This document shows positions 8,164 to 17,551 of a stretch of DNA of 35,844 nucleotides, one piece after another. The stretch comes from Burkholderiales bacterium (GTDB taxonomy: Bacteria; Pseudomonadota; Gammaproteobacteria; Burkholderiales; Burkholderiaceae_D). The stretch is taken from contig JAPLQC010000029.1 in NCBI GenBank assembly GCA_026399895.1, positions 23,753 to 59,596 on the forward strand, written 5' to 3'. The notes under the pieces are model-generated. The model saw nothing but the letters and a program-made list of their open reading frames with translations, searched no databases and was not told where the DNA came from. The number at the start of each line of letters is the position of its first letter. Position 1 is the stretch's first letter. Both the position numbers and the translations under genes were made by a program.

Positions 8164-10408
8164 TCACGATGAAGACGCGACCTCTAAGCGCAATGGCAAA
8201 CTGCGGAGCCGCTTGCCTGTCAGCTTGAATACGGCATTGGCGACTGCTGGCGCAGTCGGCGGTGTGCCGGGTTCGCCCACGCCCTCGGGTGCATCAGCTC
8301 CCGCGATAATCTCTACCTGCACCTCGGGCATGTCAATGATGCGCAGCATTGGGTAGTCATGAAAATTCGACTGCTGTACTCGGCCGTCGCTAATCGTGAT
8401 CTCGCCATGCAAGGCCGCAGACAAGCCGAACGCAATAGCCGACTCCATCTGCTGACGCACGCCCTCAGGGTTGACCACCACGCCGCAATCTACGACGCAG
8501 CTGACTTTATGCACACGGATATGTGCGCCCTCGACGGACACCTCGGCCACCTGCGCCACGATACTGCCGAATGACTGATGCAAGGCGACACCGAGCGCAT
8601 TGCCAGTTGCCGCCTTACCCGCTAGCTTTACCGCCGCATCCAACACCGTCAAATGACGAGGGTGCGCGTACAGCATCTGCCGCCGAAAACGTACCGGGTC
8701 AACACCGGCGGCATGCGCGAGCTCATCAATAAAACTCTCTTTAAAAAACGCATTATGCGAGTGACCCACCGAGCGCCAGGTACCGAGCGGCACCGACGAC
8801 TCGACAGTGACATGCGACACCAGCTGATTCGGAATCTCATAGCAATGGTCGTACAGCCCCTCGACCGTGGTCTTGTCCGGGCCCATCATCGGCAAGCCAA
8901 ATGCCCGATGAATCAGATACTGACCCGGAGCTCCAGACGCCGACTTGGTGTCCCAGCCGACCAATTCGCCCTCCGCAGACAACACACCCGTCAAGCGCGC
9001 CATCGCAGCGGGTCGGTAAAAATCGTGTGCCATATCCTGTTCGCGCGTCCACAGCAGTTGTACAGGCGCGCCCTCCATGGCAAGCGCCAGCTGCACCACC
9101 TGCGCTACCATGTCATTGTCGAGCCGGCGACCAAAGCCACCGCCAAGCAAGGTCACGACCAGTTCAACCGCATCTTCATCAACACCCGCCACTCGTGCCG
9201 CAACCGATACCGCGAGCGAAGGCGCTTGCGTCGGCACCCATAGCTTTAATCGACCATTTACAAACTGCGCGGTAGCGTTCACCGGCTCCATCGCCGCATG
9301 AGCAAGGAACGGTGCGCTGTAATCAGCACTGATGTGCTTGGCACTTGCCACTGCTTTCATATCACCGCGCTGGTGATAGCTGAAAGCGTTTTCTTTTTCT
9401 ACCGCTTCCAGCAGCGTTTGCGAAATCGTAGCCGATGACAACGGTGCGTTGGCGCCCTCGTCCCAGACTACCGGTAGCTGCTCAATCGCCTGCATCGCCT
9501 GCCAGCGTGACTCAGCCACCACTGCAACTGCGTCAGCCGCACCTGAACCATCCGCATTCAGTGCCATCACTCGAACCACGCCGGAAAGTTTGTCGACAGC
9601 AGCCAATGACCGGGCACATCGCTAGCACGGCGTAGCGCATACCTTCAAGGCGGACATCCATCCCAAAGCGCGCGCTACCGTTCAACTTGGCGGGCACATC
9701 CAGCCGAGCGGCAGGCGTGCCGATGAGTTTGAACTCAGAGATCGGCTTCACGGCGTAGGGCACATCGCCGATGGCTGCTGCGCTGGGCGCAAGCTCTCCG
9801 TAGCTGACCGAACGACCACTGCCATGCGACACGCGGCCCTCTGCGGTGCTGCATTCTGTTTCAGGCACACCCCAGCCCCGCGCAGCGGCGGCGACCAGTC
9901 GCGCGCGCGCCGCCGCGCCTGCCTCGCGCATCGGCAGCCAGCTGTCTTTAATACTGGAAGACCCGCCGGTCACCATCAGACCCAGCTCGCGCATCAGCTT
10001 GCGCGACATCCACTGCGCGCCGCGCTTCACCAAGCCCTGATCATCCGGATGAAACGGCAGGCCATCGGCTGCCATCGAGGTATCACCATAGATCGCGCGC
10101 AGCGGTGCCTGCATTAAATCAATGGAGGAAAGCGGGACGTCTAACTCCTCAGCCACCAGCATCGCTAGCGAGGTCATCACGCCCTGACCCATCTCACTTT
10201 TGGCGAGCATCACGGTGACCCGGCCATCGGCAGCTACACTGAGCCAACCGTTCAACGGGTATTGATGCGCCGGCCAGTTTATCGGCGGGCTGGCGTGTAA
10301 GCGTTGGCGCGGCGGCAGAAGGGTCCACCCCACAACCAAGGCACCGGCGACGCCGAGACTTCCCAACAAAAATGTTCGACGCGAACGGTCGTGATCAGGA
10401 AAACTCAA
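8164..10408 (-). pseudogene. Isoquinoline 1-oxidoreductase beta-type molybdoenzyme, frameshifted
   Basis: Two adjoining frames together encode one xanthine-oxidase-family large subunit of the isoquinoline/aldehyde oxidoreductase type. The N-terminal half (10408 down to about 9602) begins with a twin-arginine signal (SRRTFLLGSLGVAGALVVGW), implying periplasmic export. It runs to RYAVLAMCPVIG. The C-terminal half resumes in another frame at AVDKLSGVVRVM near 9600 and ends at 8164. The total span is 748 codons plus one base, close to the usual family length, so a one-base gain (or two-base loss, perhaps within a slightly larger deletion) near 9600 explains the split. The molybdopterin-binding VTLLGGGFGRRLDND segment and the C-terminal EGVGEPGTPPTAPAVANA, containing the catalytic Glu, are intact. 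The small [2Fe-2S] subunit usually encoded upstream is absent. This is either a recent pseudogene or a sequencing error. Confidence 0.85.
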
Positions 10409-10520
10409 GGATGCGCTCCCATCAGGCAGGTCATGCGGTTCATAGGGCGCATGTTAACCCGAAGCTACTCGGTATCAAGCGAAGTGCCCGAACGCGGGCC
10501 GGCTCCATCAATGCCACCCC

Positions 10521-11123
10521 ATGAGTGAAAGTTTCTTCCAGTCCTTTATCTTGCTGCTACTAGTCACCGACCCGTTTGGCAACGTGCCGCTGTTTGTCAG
10601 CACCCTGCGGCAAGTTGCGCCTGAACGCCGGCACCGGGTCGTGCTACGCGAGTGCCTGATCGCGTTTGGTTTGCTGCTGGTGTTCATGATCGTAGGTCGG
10701 CCCTTTCTGGATGCGCTGCAGCTCAGTGAGGTAGCGCTTCGTATTGGCGGTGGCGTTATTTTGTTTTTGATCGCGCTGCGGATGGTCTTTCCGCAACCCG
10801 GCGGCGTGTTTGGACAAACTCACGCCGGTGCTACAGAGCCGCTGATCGTTCCCCTCGCCATTCCTGCTCTCGCCGGGCCATCGGCGCTGGTAACTGTGCT
10901 GCTGTTTTCATCGCAGGCAAAAATGTCGATGTGGCTTTATGCAGCGGTGATCTCGCTAGTGGCGATCGTATGGCTGGCAGTATTACTGGCGGCCGAGCGG
11001 CTACAGCGGGTGTTGGGCGATGCGGTGATGACCGCGTTCGAACGTCTGATGGGCTTGATTTTGACTGCGATTGCGATCGAGATGCTGCTGGCCGGGGTGC
11101 GGGCTTATGTGGCGTCGATGTAA
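10521..11123 (+). CDS. MarC family integral membrane protein
   Basis: This 200-residue protein of the MarC/UPF0056 family has about six hydrophobic segments and the characteristic N-terminal LLLLVTDPFGNVPLFV motif. The mid-protein GATEPLIVPLAIPALAGPSALVTVLL repeats the P-rich helix pattern. The family's function is unsettled; the old link to multiple antibiotic resistance is not supported for the family as a whole. It has no same-strand partner and ends in a strong terminator shared with cspA. Confidence 0.93.
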   Translation: MSESFFQSFILLLLVTDPFGNVPLFVSTLRQVAPERRHRVVLRECLIAFGLLLVFMIVGRPFLDALQLSEVALRIGGGVILFLIALRMVFPQPGGVFGQTHAGATEPLIVPLAIPALAGPSALVTVLLFSSQAKMSMWLYAAVISLVAIVWLAVLLAAERLQRVLGDAVMTAFERLMGLILTAIAIEMLLAGVRAYVASM

Positions 11124-11149
11124 AAAAGCCCCGCACAGGCGGGGCTTTT
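11124..11149. terminator. Bidirectional Rho-independent terminator
   Basis: An 11-bp perfect stem, aaaagccccgc / gcggggctttt, encloses the loop acag. Flanking A and T runs give a U-tract in both directions. It serves marC from one side and the convergent cold-shock gene from the other. Confidence 0.9.
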
Positions 11150-11175
11150 CGTTTTGCTATCGGTGATTCAGCGCA

Positions 11176-11379
11176 TCAGACCGGCTTGATATTCGCTGCC
11201 TGCAGGCCTTTCGGGCCGCTAACAACATCAAACTCAACCTTTTGGTTCTCCTGCAGCGTTTTGAAGCCTGAGGATTGGATCGCGGAGAAATGGGCGAAGA
11301 GGTCAGCACCACCACCCTCTGGGGTGATAAAACCGAAGCCTTTTGCGTCATTGAACCACTTAACAGTACCCGTTGCCAT
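11176..11379 (-). CDS. cspA: Cold-shock protein, CspA family
   Basis: This is a 67-residue single cold-shock domain protein that binds single-stranded nucleic acid and melts RNA structure. It shows the RNP1 motif KGFGFITPE and the RNP2-like DLFAHFSAI. The start at 11379 is chosen because an AAAGGA ribosome binding site lies 7 nt upstream and the protein then opens [14 protein letters not shown], as family members do. The longer frame upstream is untranslated leader. It terminates at the hairpin shared with marC. Confidence 0.96.
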   Translation of the reverse strand: MATGTVKWFNDAKGFGFITPEGGGADLFAHFSAIQSSGFKTLQENQKVEFDVVSGPKGLQAANIKPV

Positions 11380-11518
11380 GCAATTTCCTTTCAATGGATC
11401 ATCTTTGATGACCCTGGTTAAGGCGGAAGTTCCGCCGGAGGACCGTCTCAACCAAGTAAGGAATTACAGCCAAATACTGCACCACTGCTACCTGAGCCTC
11501 AACGTCGAGGGCATTATA
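11380..11518 (-). promoter_or_regulatory. cspA promoter and long 5' leader
   Basis: On the minus strand a perfect TATAAT lies at 11518-11513. The expected start of transcription near 11506 would give a leader of about 125 nt before the cspA ATG. Long structured leaders are typical of cspA-type cold-regulated mRNAs. A TTGTCA lies upstream but 20 bp away, so the -35 is uncertain. Confidence 0.5.
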
Positions 11519-11702
11519 CCGGAGATACACTAACAACTTGACAAAACCTGTCTAAGTTTGCGCCAAATCCAAATTAGCATGCATTCAGCATCGCACCCAT
11601 TGACGCAGCCCTTACAAGCCACTTAGTTAAAGCAAACGGAGCAGCCGAGCGACTAAAGGCCAAATCCCCTATAGTTTAGGCATCAACCACCTCATCCCTC
11701 CC

Positions 11703-13319
11703 ATGAAATTCGATGTCGCCATTGTTGGCAGCGGGCTCGCCGGACTGTCCGTTGCGCTACACCTTGCAGAAACTCGCAAGGTTGTTGTGATCTCCAAACG
11801 CGCGCTCCACGACGGCGCCAGCAACTGGGCACAGGGTGGTATCGCTGCGGTACTCGACTCCCATGATAGTCAGGATGAACACGTCAGCGACACGCTGGTG
11901 GCTGGCGCTGGCTTGTGTGATGAGACCGCCACTCGCTTCATCGTATCGCGAGGCCGCGAGGCCATCGAGTGGCTGATCGCGCAAGGCGTGCCATTCACGC
12001 GTGACGATAGCGCCGAAATGGGGTTTCATCTGACCCGCGAAGGCGGACACAGTCAACGTCGGATTATTCACGCTGCCGATGCGACAGGACATGCAGTACA
12101 AGTCACGCTAGAACAAAAGGTCCGCCAGCACCCGAACATCACGTTGCTCGAGCATCACATGGCGATCGACTTGATCACCTCCGACAAGCTCGGCATGCAT
12201 AACGGCGCAACGCATTGCTTCGGCCTGTATGTGCAGGACGTGAACAGCCACACGGTGATGACGATCGCCGCTGACCATACCGTGCTCGCAACTGGCGGCG
12301 CTGGTAAGGTCTACCTGTACACCACCAATCCGGATACCGCGACCGGTGATGGCATCGCAATGGCATGGCGCGCGGGCTGTCGCGTCGCCAATATGGAGTT
12401 CATCCAATTCCATCCGACCTGCCTTTACCACCCCTATGCCAAATCCTTCCTAATCACTGAAGCAGTACGTGGCGAAGGCGGTGTGCTGAAGCTGCCCGCG
12501 ACTGCCGGAACTTCCGCTGGCCAACGCTTCATGCCATCGCATGACGAACGTGCCGAACTAGCACCGCGCGATATTGTTGCGCGCGCGATTGACTTCGAGA
12601 TGAAGAAGCGTGGCCTCGACTATGTTGATCTCGACATCAGCCACAAGCCACCCGAGTTCTTGAAAGAGCACTTCCCGACGATTTACGCACGCTGTCTGGA
12701 GCTGGGGATCGACATCACGCGGCAAGCAATACCGATCGTGCCCGCAACACACTACACCTGCGGCGGCATCATCACCGATCTGCACGGACGAACCGATATT
12801 CATAGTTTGTATGCAGTAGGTGAAACCGCGTACACCGGCCTGCATGGAGCAAATCGATTAGCCAGCAACTCGCTGCTCGAGTGCGTGGTACTTGGTCGCG
12901 CTGCCGCGATGGATATTGAGTCGCAGCCGACGACCAAATCGCCTGCGCTACCGGCATGGGATGAGAGTCGTGTGACGGATGCTGACGAAGAAGTCGTCAT
13001 CACGCAAAACTGGGATGAACTGCGCCGCGCGATGTGGAATTTTGTGGGCATCGTGCGTACGACTAAACGTCTGGAGCGCGCACAGCACCGGATCGCACTG
13101 CTGAAGGAAGAAATCAACGAGTACTACGCGAACTTCCGCATTACCCGTGATCTTCTGGAACTAAGGAATCTGGTTGAAGTGGCATCACTGATCGTGAGCA
13201 GCGCAATGGCACGAAAAGAAAGCCGCGGGCTACATTACAGCCTAGATTTCCCGGAGACCTTGCCTAAGGCAGTACCAACGGTGTTAGCGCCTGAGCGGAA
13301 AGCTCCGCAGCGCCGCTGA
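11703..13319 (+). CDS. nadB: L-aspartate oxidase NadB
   Basis: NadB is an FAD enzyme that oxidises L-aspartate to iminoaspartate, the first step of de novo NAD synthesis. The 538-residue product has the dinucleotide-binding [65 protein letters not shown] and the C-terminal [21 protein letters not shown] region, all typical of the succinate dehydrogenase/NadB superfamily. Length and motifs are complete. Its product feeds NadA, whose gene in this window is damaged, and NadC; both lie about 9-11 kb away on the other strand. Confidence 0.97.
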   Translation: MKFDVAIVGSGLAGLSVALHLAETRKVVVISKRALHDGASNWAQGGIAAVLDSHDSQDEHVSDTLVAGAGLCDETATRFIVSRGREAIEWLIAQGVPFTRDDSAEMGFHLTREGGHSQRRIIHAADATGHAVQVTLEQKVRQHPNITLLEHHMAIDLITSDKLGMHNGATHCFGLYVQDVNSHTVMTIAADHTVLATGGAGKVYLYTTNPDTATGDGIAMAWRAGCRVANMEFIQFHPTCLYHPYAKSFLITEAVRGEGGVLKLPATAGTSAGQRFMPSHDERAELAPRDIVARAIDFEMKKRGLDYVDLDISHKPPEFLKEHFPTIYARCLELGIDITRQAIPIVPATHYTCGGIITDLHGRTDIHSLYAVGETAYTGLHGANRLASNSLLECVVLGRAAAMDIESQPTTKSPALPAWDESRVTDADEEVVITQNWDELRRAMWNFVGIVRTTKRLERAQHRIALLKEEINEYYANFRITRDLLELRNLVEVASLIVSSAMARKESRGLHYSLDFPETLPKAVPTVLAPERKAPQRR

Positions 13320-13444
13320 GAAGCGCCACTAAAATGACGATTACTTAGCCAATGTCTTGGATCATGTTGCGCCAGGTTGACTCCTCGTCCTTCAATCATC
13401 ACTCAGCTAATAGCTCTCCGGCGGAATCAACTAGGCATACAAGA

Positions 13445-14116
13445 TTATGCGCCAGCATACGGATGAATTTGATTACCTGAGCGGGCGTTTATCTGGGCGT
13501 TGAATGAAATGATGATGCGGTCCTTGATGCCTTCATAAGCCATTGCCTTGTGCGGTAAATAGGAAGGAAAGAGCACTAACATACCCTCATCTGGCTGAAT
13601 ATCTAAGCTGCTGTTTTGTAAATAGGCATTTCCCATGTCCATATAAGCCCCTGCCTGGAACTGTGTGTATGGTCCATAAAACCGTGTTACGCCATTCATA
13701 TTACCCAGCGTAGTGTGGCGACAGCGCTGCTCGGCAGAGTCAATCTGTAGGTAATACACCCCCGACCAAGAGCAATTACCATGGGAGTGAACATCATGAA
13801 ATGCCTGACCGTTCTGGATTTGAAACCAGCATCCGACAAACTGCAAATCAAGTGATAGCTTGCCCGGCGGCCACGCTTGCGCGTTTGATTGTTTAGCAAG
13901 ATTCTGTACTGCGCCCGCAATGAATTTCAGCAGCGCCTCAAATTCCGGCAAACGTATACGACTGATCAGATCATCTGCGCTTGCATAAAAATTCGCCGGA
14001 CCACGCTCCGGCTCCATAGCCCGGATTGCTGTCAAAGCGCGAATCAGTACCGGGTTGATGTCAGCGGCCTCAGGGCAGCGCTGCACATCGATGGGTACTG
14101 GCCAGAGCGCCTGCAT
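13445..14116 (-). CDS. Putative 2OG-Fe(II) oxygenase (TIGR02466-like)
   Basis: This 223-residue protein resembles the small 2-oxoglutarate/Fe(II) oxygenase group around TIGR02466 (2OG-FeII_Oxy_5). Visible marks are the histidine-rich AFHDVHSHGNCSWSGVYYLQ near residue 104, offering Fe-ligand residues in the jelly-roll, and the C-terminal GMLVLFPSYLPHKAMAYEG followed by RIIISFNA, carrying the last His and the Arg that binds 2-oxoglutarate. It is the last gene of the cox operon and its ATG overlaps the mocA stop (TGATG), so it is translated with the operon. Its substrate is unknown; a link to CO dehydrogenase is inferred only from position. Confidence 0.75.
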   Translation of the reverse strand: MQALWPVPIDVQRCPEAADINPVLIRALTAIRAMEPERGPANFYASADDLISRIRLPEFEALLKFIAGAVQNLAKQSNAQAWPPGKLSLDLQFVGCWFQIQNGQAFHDVHSHGNCSWSGVYYLQIDSAEQRCRHTTLGNMNGVTRFYGPYTQFQAGAYMDMGNAYLQNSSLDIQPDEGMLVLFPSYLPHKAMAYEGIKDRIIISFNAQINARSGNQIHPYAGA

Positions 14117-14790
14117 CAGCTCTCGGCCATCTGCGGCATGCTCAAGGTCCAGCCAGTTCGTTTCTCGAAGGCTGCGAGATCTTCGGGCGTGTCGATATCA
14201 ATAATGAAGCGGTCGTTATCAGTAACATACTTGTATACCAGCTCCGGATGATCATCGATAAATTTTCGGCAGCCAATTTTATGCTGCGTCGCAAGGAGGT
14301 CGGCGACTACCTCACCAGAAAATATGACTGGGTTACCACGTTGTCCTTTTACTTCGGGGTATACGATCTCAGCGCCGAAAGGCCGCTTTTTGAACGCAGA
14401 GATCAACTCGGTGAATTCAGCGCCGCTGATTAAGGGCTGGTCTGCCAGCACAATGAGAATGACATCGAATCTCGTCCCCAAGGCTTCTAAGCCCAAGCGC
14501 ACAGAAGACTGCTGCCCCTCTTCTGGATGAGGATTTCGCACAAGTGTCACGGGGAAGGCCTCGACCGCTGGCTCAATCTCTGCATGATGGAACCCGGTGA
14601 CGACGACCACCTCATCGACCCCGCCGCCGCTCAATGCAATTAGATGACGATTAATCAAGGGTACGCCCTGAAGGCGTAACATACACTTCGGTACACCTCC
14701 CATGCGTGCACCCTCGCCGGCCGCCAATACAACTGCACCAACTCTCAATCGCTCATAGAGCCCGCCACCCTGCTTTAACAAGCAACCCAT
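14116..14790 (-). CDS. MocA-like molybdenum cofactor cytidylyltransferase
   Basis: This 224-residue nucleotidyltransferase of the MobA/MocA group shows AVVLAAGEGARMGGVPKCML, the NTP-binding LxxGxGxRMGxxK loop. It also has GQQSSVRLGLEAL and the metal-binding VLADQPLIS, and RGNPVIF near residue 150. The MocA branch makes the cytosine dinucleotide form of the Mo cofactor, which CO dehydrogenase uses, so its place between coxE and the oxygenase gene fits. The start is supported by AAGGAG upstream of the ATG. Activity with CTP rather than GTP is inference from context. Confidence 0.88.
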   Translation of the reverse strand: MGCLLKQGGGLYERLRVGAVVLAAGEGARMGGVPKCMLRLQGVPLINRHLIALSGGGVDEVVVVTGFHHAEIEPAVEAFPVTLVRNPHPEEGQQSSVRLGLEALGTRFDVILIVLADQPLISGAEFTELISAFKKRPFGAEIVYPEVKGQRGNPVIFSGEVVADLLATQHKIGCRKFIDDHPELVYKYVTDNDRFIIDIDTPEDLAAFEKRTGWTLSMPQMAES

Positions 14791-14816
14791 TGTTCACTCC
14801 TTGCGGTTCACATTTT

Positions 14817-16004
14817 TCATCCGTGCAGATGAACGAGCTTGTCCAGACTCTGCAAAGTATTTACTGCCAGAAATCCGTTGATCAGATGACGGCTTCTGAG
14901 CATCGCCTCTGATCCGGGCAGCTCCGCCGTCGGATGCAGCCACAAGATTTTTGCACCACGCTGCCTGATCGCTTTAATCGCGCGCTCAGTATCTTCGGGC
15001 GCATCTGTATCGTAGCCATCAGAAAGAACATACACCAAATCCCTGCTTCCCAAGGCGCGGCCGGCGTAGATCTTCAAAAAGCTGGAAAGATTGGTGGCAA
15101 TCTTGGTCCCACCCCCAAACCCGAAAGTCACCGCGTTGATTTTTTCTTGTACTCGGCCACTGTTCCGGTTCAACAGCTGAGTGATCTCGCTGATCCGTGT
15201 GTGAAACACGAGTACTCTTGCACCGAGTACCTGACCAAACGCACGTCCAATCCGAAGAAAGAACGGGGCGTGTGATTCCATCGATTTACTGACATCGATC
15301 AACACGTAAATACGCGGCATGATCTGATCACGCTTTTTCCACTTGAGCTTGAGTAGCTCACCACCGGTCGATATGCCTTGTCGGATCGTTGATGGAACGT
15401 CAATGCGCTGCATTTGATGAGTATGACGCCACTTACGAATGAGTTTTTTTCGCAGTCGCTGCTCGAGCGGACGAATATACGATTCCAGCTTATCCATATC
15501 CTCGGGCAGCCACTGCCTGAAATCCTTATGTAAAGGGTCGACACGGCTAGCGCCGCCCATCGCCTGTGGATTTTCGATGCCATCGCCCTGCCCACCTTGA
15601 AAATCCAGACCTACGGATGGTTTATTGCCGCCGGGCGGCCCCTCCATATCAGCGTGCATCTGCTCGACAATTTGGCGGAGTGATTTGGATTTTTTTTGGC
15701 TACCTCGACTGCGCGTACTACCGCGCACCTTGTGAGGAAACCAGAAAGCGTCGAAGAGATCAGGATAACGGCGCCATTGATCCGCATTAGCGCAGGCGAT
15801 ATTTCGCCAGCAAGATTTCAAGCGGGGATACAACAGTGGGTCTAGCTGCATCGCTACGCGCAGCATGGCTTCGAGTTCTGCCAAACCGATCAGGAAACCG
15901 TGCCCGCGTAAATAATCCGCAAAGCCACGAATCTGTAACGAAGGTAGCGTGCCGGCTACCGATGTAATCTCGCCGCTGGCGGTGGGCATCGAAGGTAAGG
16001 ACAT
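14817..16004 (-). CDS. coxE: CoxE-like VWA-domain protein
   Basis: This 395-residue protein has a C-terminal von Willebrand A domain. The MIDAS motif is visible as VLIDVSKSMESH, followed by FGFGGGTKIATNL and LVYVLSDGYDTD. The N-terminal half is the CoxE-type helical region with a basic patch. CoxE works with the MoxR ATPase CoxD in maturing the CO dehydrogenase active site. The start at 16004 is chosen because its ATG overlaps the coxD stop (TGATG) and gives MSLPSMPTASG; the frame upstream is coxD in another reading frame. Confidence 0.92.
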   Translation of the reverse strand: MSLPSMPTASGEITSVAGTLPSLQIRGFADYLRGHGFLIGLAELEAMLRVAMQLDPLLYPRLKSCWRNIACANADQWRRYPDLFDAFWFPHKVRGSTRSRGSQKKSKSLRQIVEQMHADMEGPPGGNKPSVGLDFQGGQGDGIENPQAMGGASRVDPLHKDFRQWLPEDMDKLESYIRPLEQRLRKKLIRKWRHTHQMQRIDVPSTIRQGISTGGELLKLKWKKRDQIMPRIYVLIDVSKSMESHAPFFLRIGRAFGQVLGARVLVFHTRISEITQLLNRNSGRVQEKINAVTFGFGGGTKIATNLSSFLKIYAGRALGSRDLVYVLSDGYDTDAPEDTERAIKAIRQRGAKILWLHPTAELPGSEAMLRSRHLINGFLAVNTLQSLDKLVHLHG

Positions 16005-16924
16005 CACGCCCTCTGGCGTAAATCTCCGGCAACGCCGACGTCGATCCCTACCCTGCTCTCTGACTGAAGCTTCGCAATGATCTCGCTGCCCATTTGCCAC
16101 TGATCCGATCGGGTCTTAAGTAGTGCGGCAAGACAGCTCCTGATGATCTCCGGATCATCGGGCACGACCTCCTGCCCCATCGCACACAGCACCCGCACCC
16201 AGTCCAGAGTTTCGGCAATGCCCGGTACTTTCTCCAGATCCTGCTTACGCAGCTTCTGCACAAAGCTCACAGCTTGCTGTACGAGCACATGGTTGGCTTC
16301 GGGGACCATCGTCTTGACGATCTCAATCTCGCGCGGCAGGCTGGGGTAGTCAACATAGTGATACAGACAGCGGCGGCGTAACGCGTCCGACAAATCCCGT
16401 GTCCCATTGCTAGTGAGTACAACGATCGGTTGGGTCATTGCCTTGACCGTACCCAACTCAGGCACCGAGATTTGAAACTCGCCCAATACTTCGAGCAGAT
16501 AGGCCTCAAACGACTCGTCGGCACGATCGATTTCATCAATCAGTAATACCGAGGGTTTGTCAGAGGTGATCGCCTGCATTAGCGGTCGCTTAAGCAAAAA
16601 CGCTTCCGAGAAAAGGTCTGCCCGCAGATTGCTGCCAGTACCCTTCTCGGCCTCGCGCAAACGAATCTCCAGCAACTGTTTGCTGTAGTTCCATTCGTAG
16701 ACTGCCTGATTTAAATCCAGGCTTTCATGGCACTGCAGCCGAAACAGAGGTCGTTCGAGCGCAACTGACAACGCGCGCGAAACCGCAGTTTTACCAACGC
16801 CTGCCTCGCCCTCGAGCAGCATTGGCCGCTCTAAAGCCATAGCCATCCAAACCAACGTGGCCAAGCCCTCGTCCGGCATGTAGCCTGAGGAGGCCAACAG
16901 CCCCGATACCTCCTTCGGTGTCAT
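16004..16924 (-). CDS. coxD: CoxD-like MoxR AAA+ ATPase
   Basis: This 306-residue MoxR-family ATPase shows Walker A LLEGEAGVGKTAVSRAL near residue 36, Walker B VLLIDEIDRADESFEAYLLEVL near residue 126, sensor 1 IVVLTSNGTRDLSDALRRRC, and the arginine-finger region. In carboxidotrophs CoxD is membrane-associated and needed to build the bimetallic Mo-Cu site, acting with CoxE. Here it follows coxG by 6 nt and overlaps coxE. The placement (L-G-D-E) differs from the classical L-D-E-F-G order. Confidence 0.94.
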   Translation of the reverse strand: MTPKEVSGLLASSGYMPDEGLATLVWMAMALERPMLLEGEAGVGKTAVSRALSVALERPLFRLQCHESLDLNQAVYEWNYSKQLLEIRLREAEKGTGSNLRADLFSEAFLLKRPLMQAITSDKPSVLLIDEIDRADESFEAYLLEVLGEFQISVPELGTVKAMTQPIVVLTSNGTRDLSDALRRRCLYHYVDYPSLPREIEIVKTMVPEANHVLVQQAVSFVQKLRKQDLEKVPGIAETLDWVRVLCAMGQEVVPDDPEIIRSCLAALLKTRSDQWQMGSEIIAKLQSESRVGIDVGVAGDLRQRA

Positions 16925-16930
16925 GGGGGC

Positions 16931-17539
16931 TTATGACTTTCTGCCAAACAAACGGGCAAAAAAATCTTTTATCAGCATCCAAGCAATCGCCAAACCATTC
17001 AGCTCGTTAACTGCTTGCGTTGAAGGTGCTTCTGCCTCAGGTTTGGCCTCATGATCGGATGCGGTCGGAGCTGACCCTGAAGGCGCTGCCGCAATCGCCT
17101 TGATCTCAAAGTTACCGGCAAACTGGGCCAAGATCATGTCGGAGACTGAGGTCATCATTCGCCCCCCGAACTGCGCGAACTTACCGTTCACGATCACATC
17201 GGCCTTACCCAGTAACTCAGTCGAACCATCAGCGCCAGCCACCAGCGTTGCTGTCAGATACATCGAAGCAGAAGAGCCACCTTTGTCTGCCCCTTTTCCC
17301 ATCATTACCAGTGTACGAGCGGCCTGATCAATGGAAATTAGCTCAATGTCACCGGCAAAGGCCGCCGTTGCGGGGCCGACTTTGAGCTTCACGCTGCCTT
17401 TGTAGTGACTGTCGTCCAGCTTTTCCGTGATCGTAGCGCCCGGCATGCAGGTCGCCAATTCAGTGATGTCCGACAGCACCCCCCAGCAAGCGTCGAGGGG
17501 TGCTTTGATCGGATAAGTCTTATCAAGGGTAACTTGCAT
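16931..17539 (-). CDS. coxG: CoxG-like SRPBCC protein (CO dehydrogenase subunit G)
   Basis: This 202-residue protein has an N-terminal SRPBCC domain of the CoxG family, opening with KTYPIKAPLDACWGVLSDI and containing the CMPGATITEKLDDSHYKGSVKLKVGP pattern. After about residue 150 comes a flexible Ala/Pro/Glu linker and then a hydrophobic C-terminal helix (LNGLAIAWMLIKDFFARLFG) with a basic end. CoxG proteins are implicated in anchoring CO dehydrogenase to the membrane and delivering quinone; the C-terminal helix fits that role. The gene is 12 nt downstream of coxL. Confidence 0.93.
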   Translation of the reverse strand: MQVTLDKTYPIKAPLDACWGVLSDITELATCMPGATITEKLDDSHYKGSVKLKVGPATAAFAGDIELISIDQAARTLVMMGKGADKGGSSASMYLTATLVAGADGSTELLGKADVIVNGKFAQFGGRMMTSVSDMILAQFAGNFEIKAIAAAPSGSAPTASDHEAKPEAEAPSTQAVNELNGLAIAWMLIKDFFARLFGRKS

Positions 17540-17551
17540 CCGTACGTTCCG

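Noticed and set aside
10931..11533. A 200-codon plus-strand frame spanning marC, the terminator and cspA
   Set aside because: It runs through a strong bidirectional terminator and the antisense of two well-supported genes.
11670..11675. TATAGT as the nadB -10 box
   Set aside because: Position is plausible but no -35 was found at any acceptable spacing, so it was not listed as a feature.
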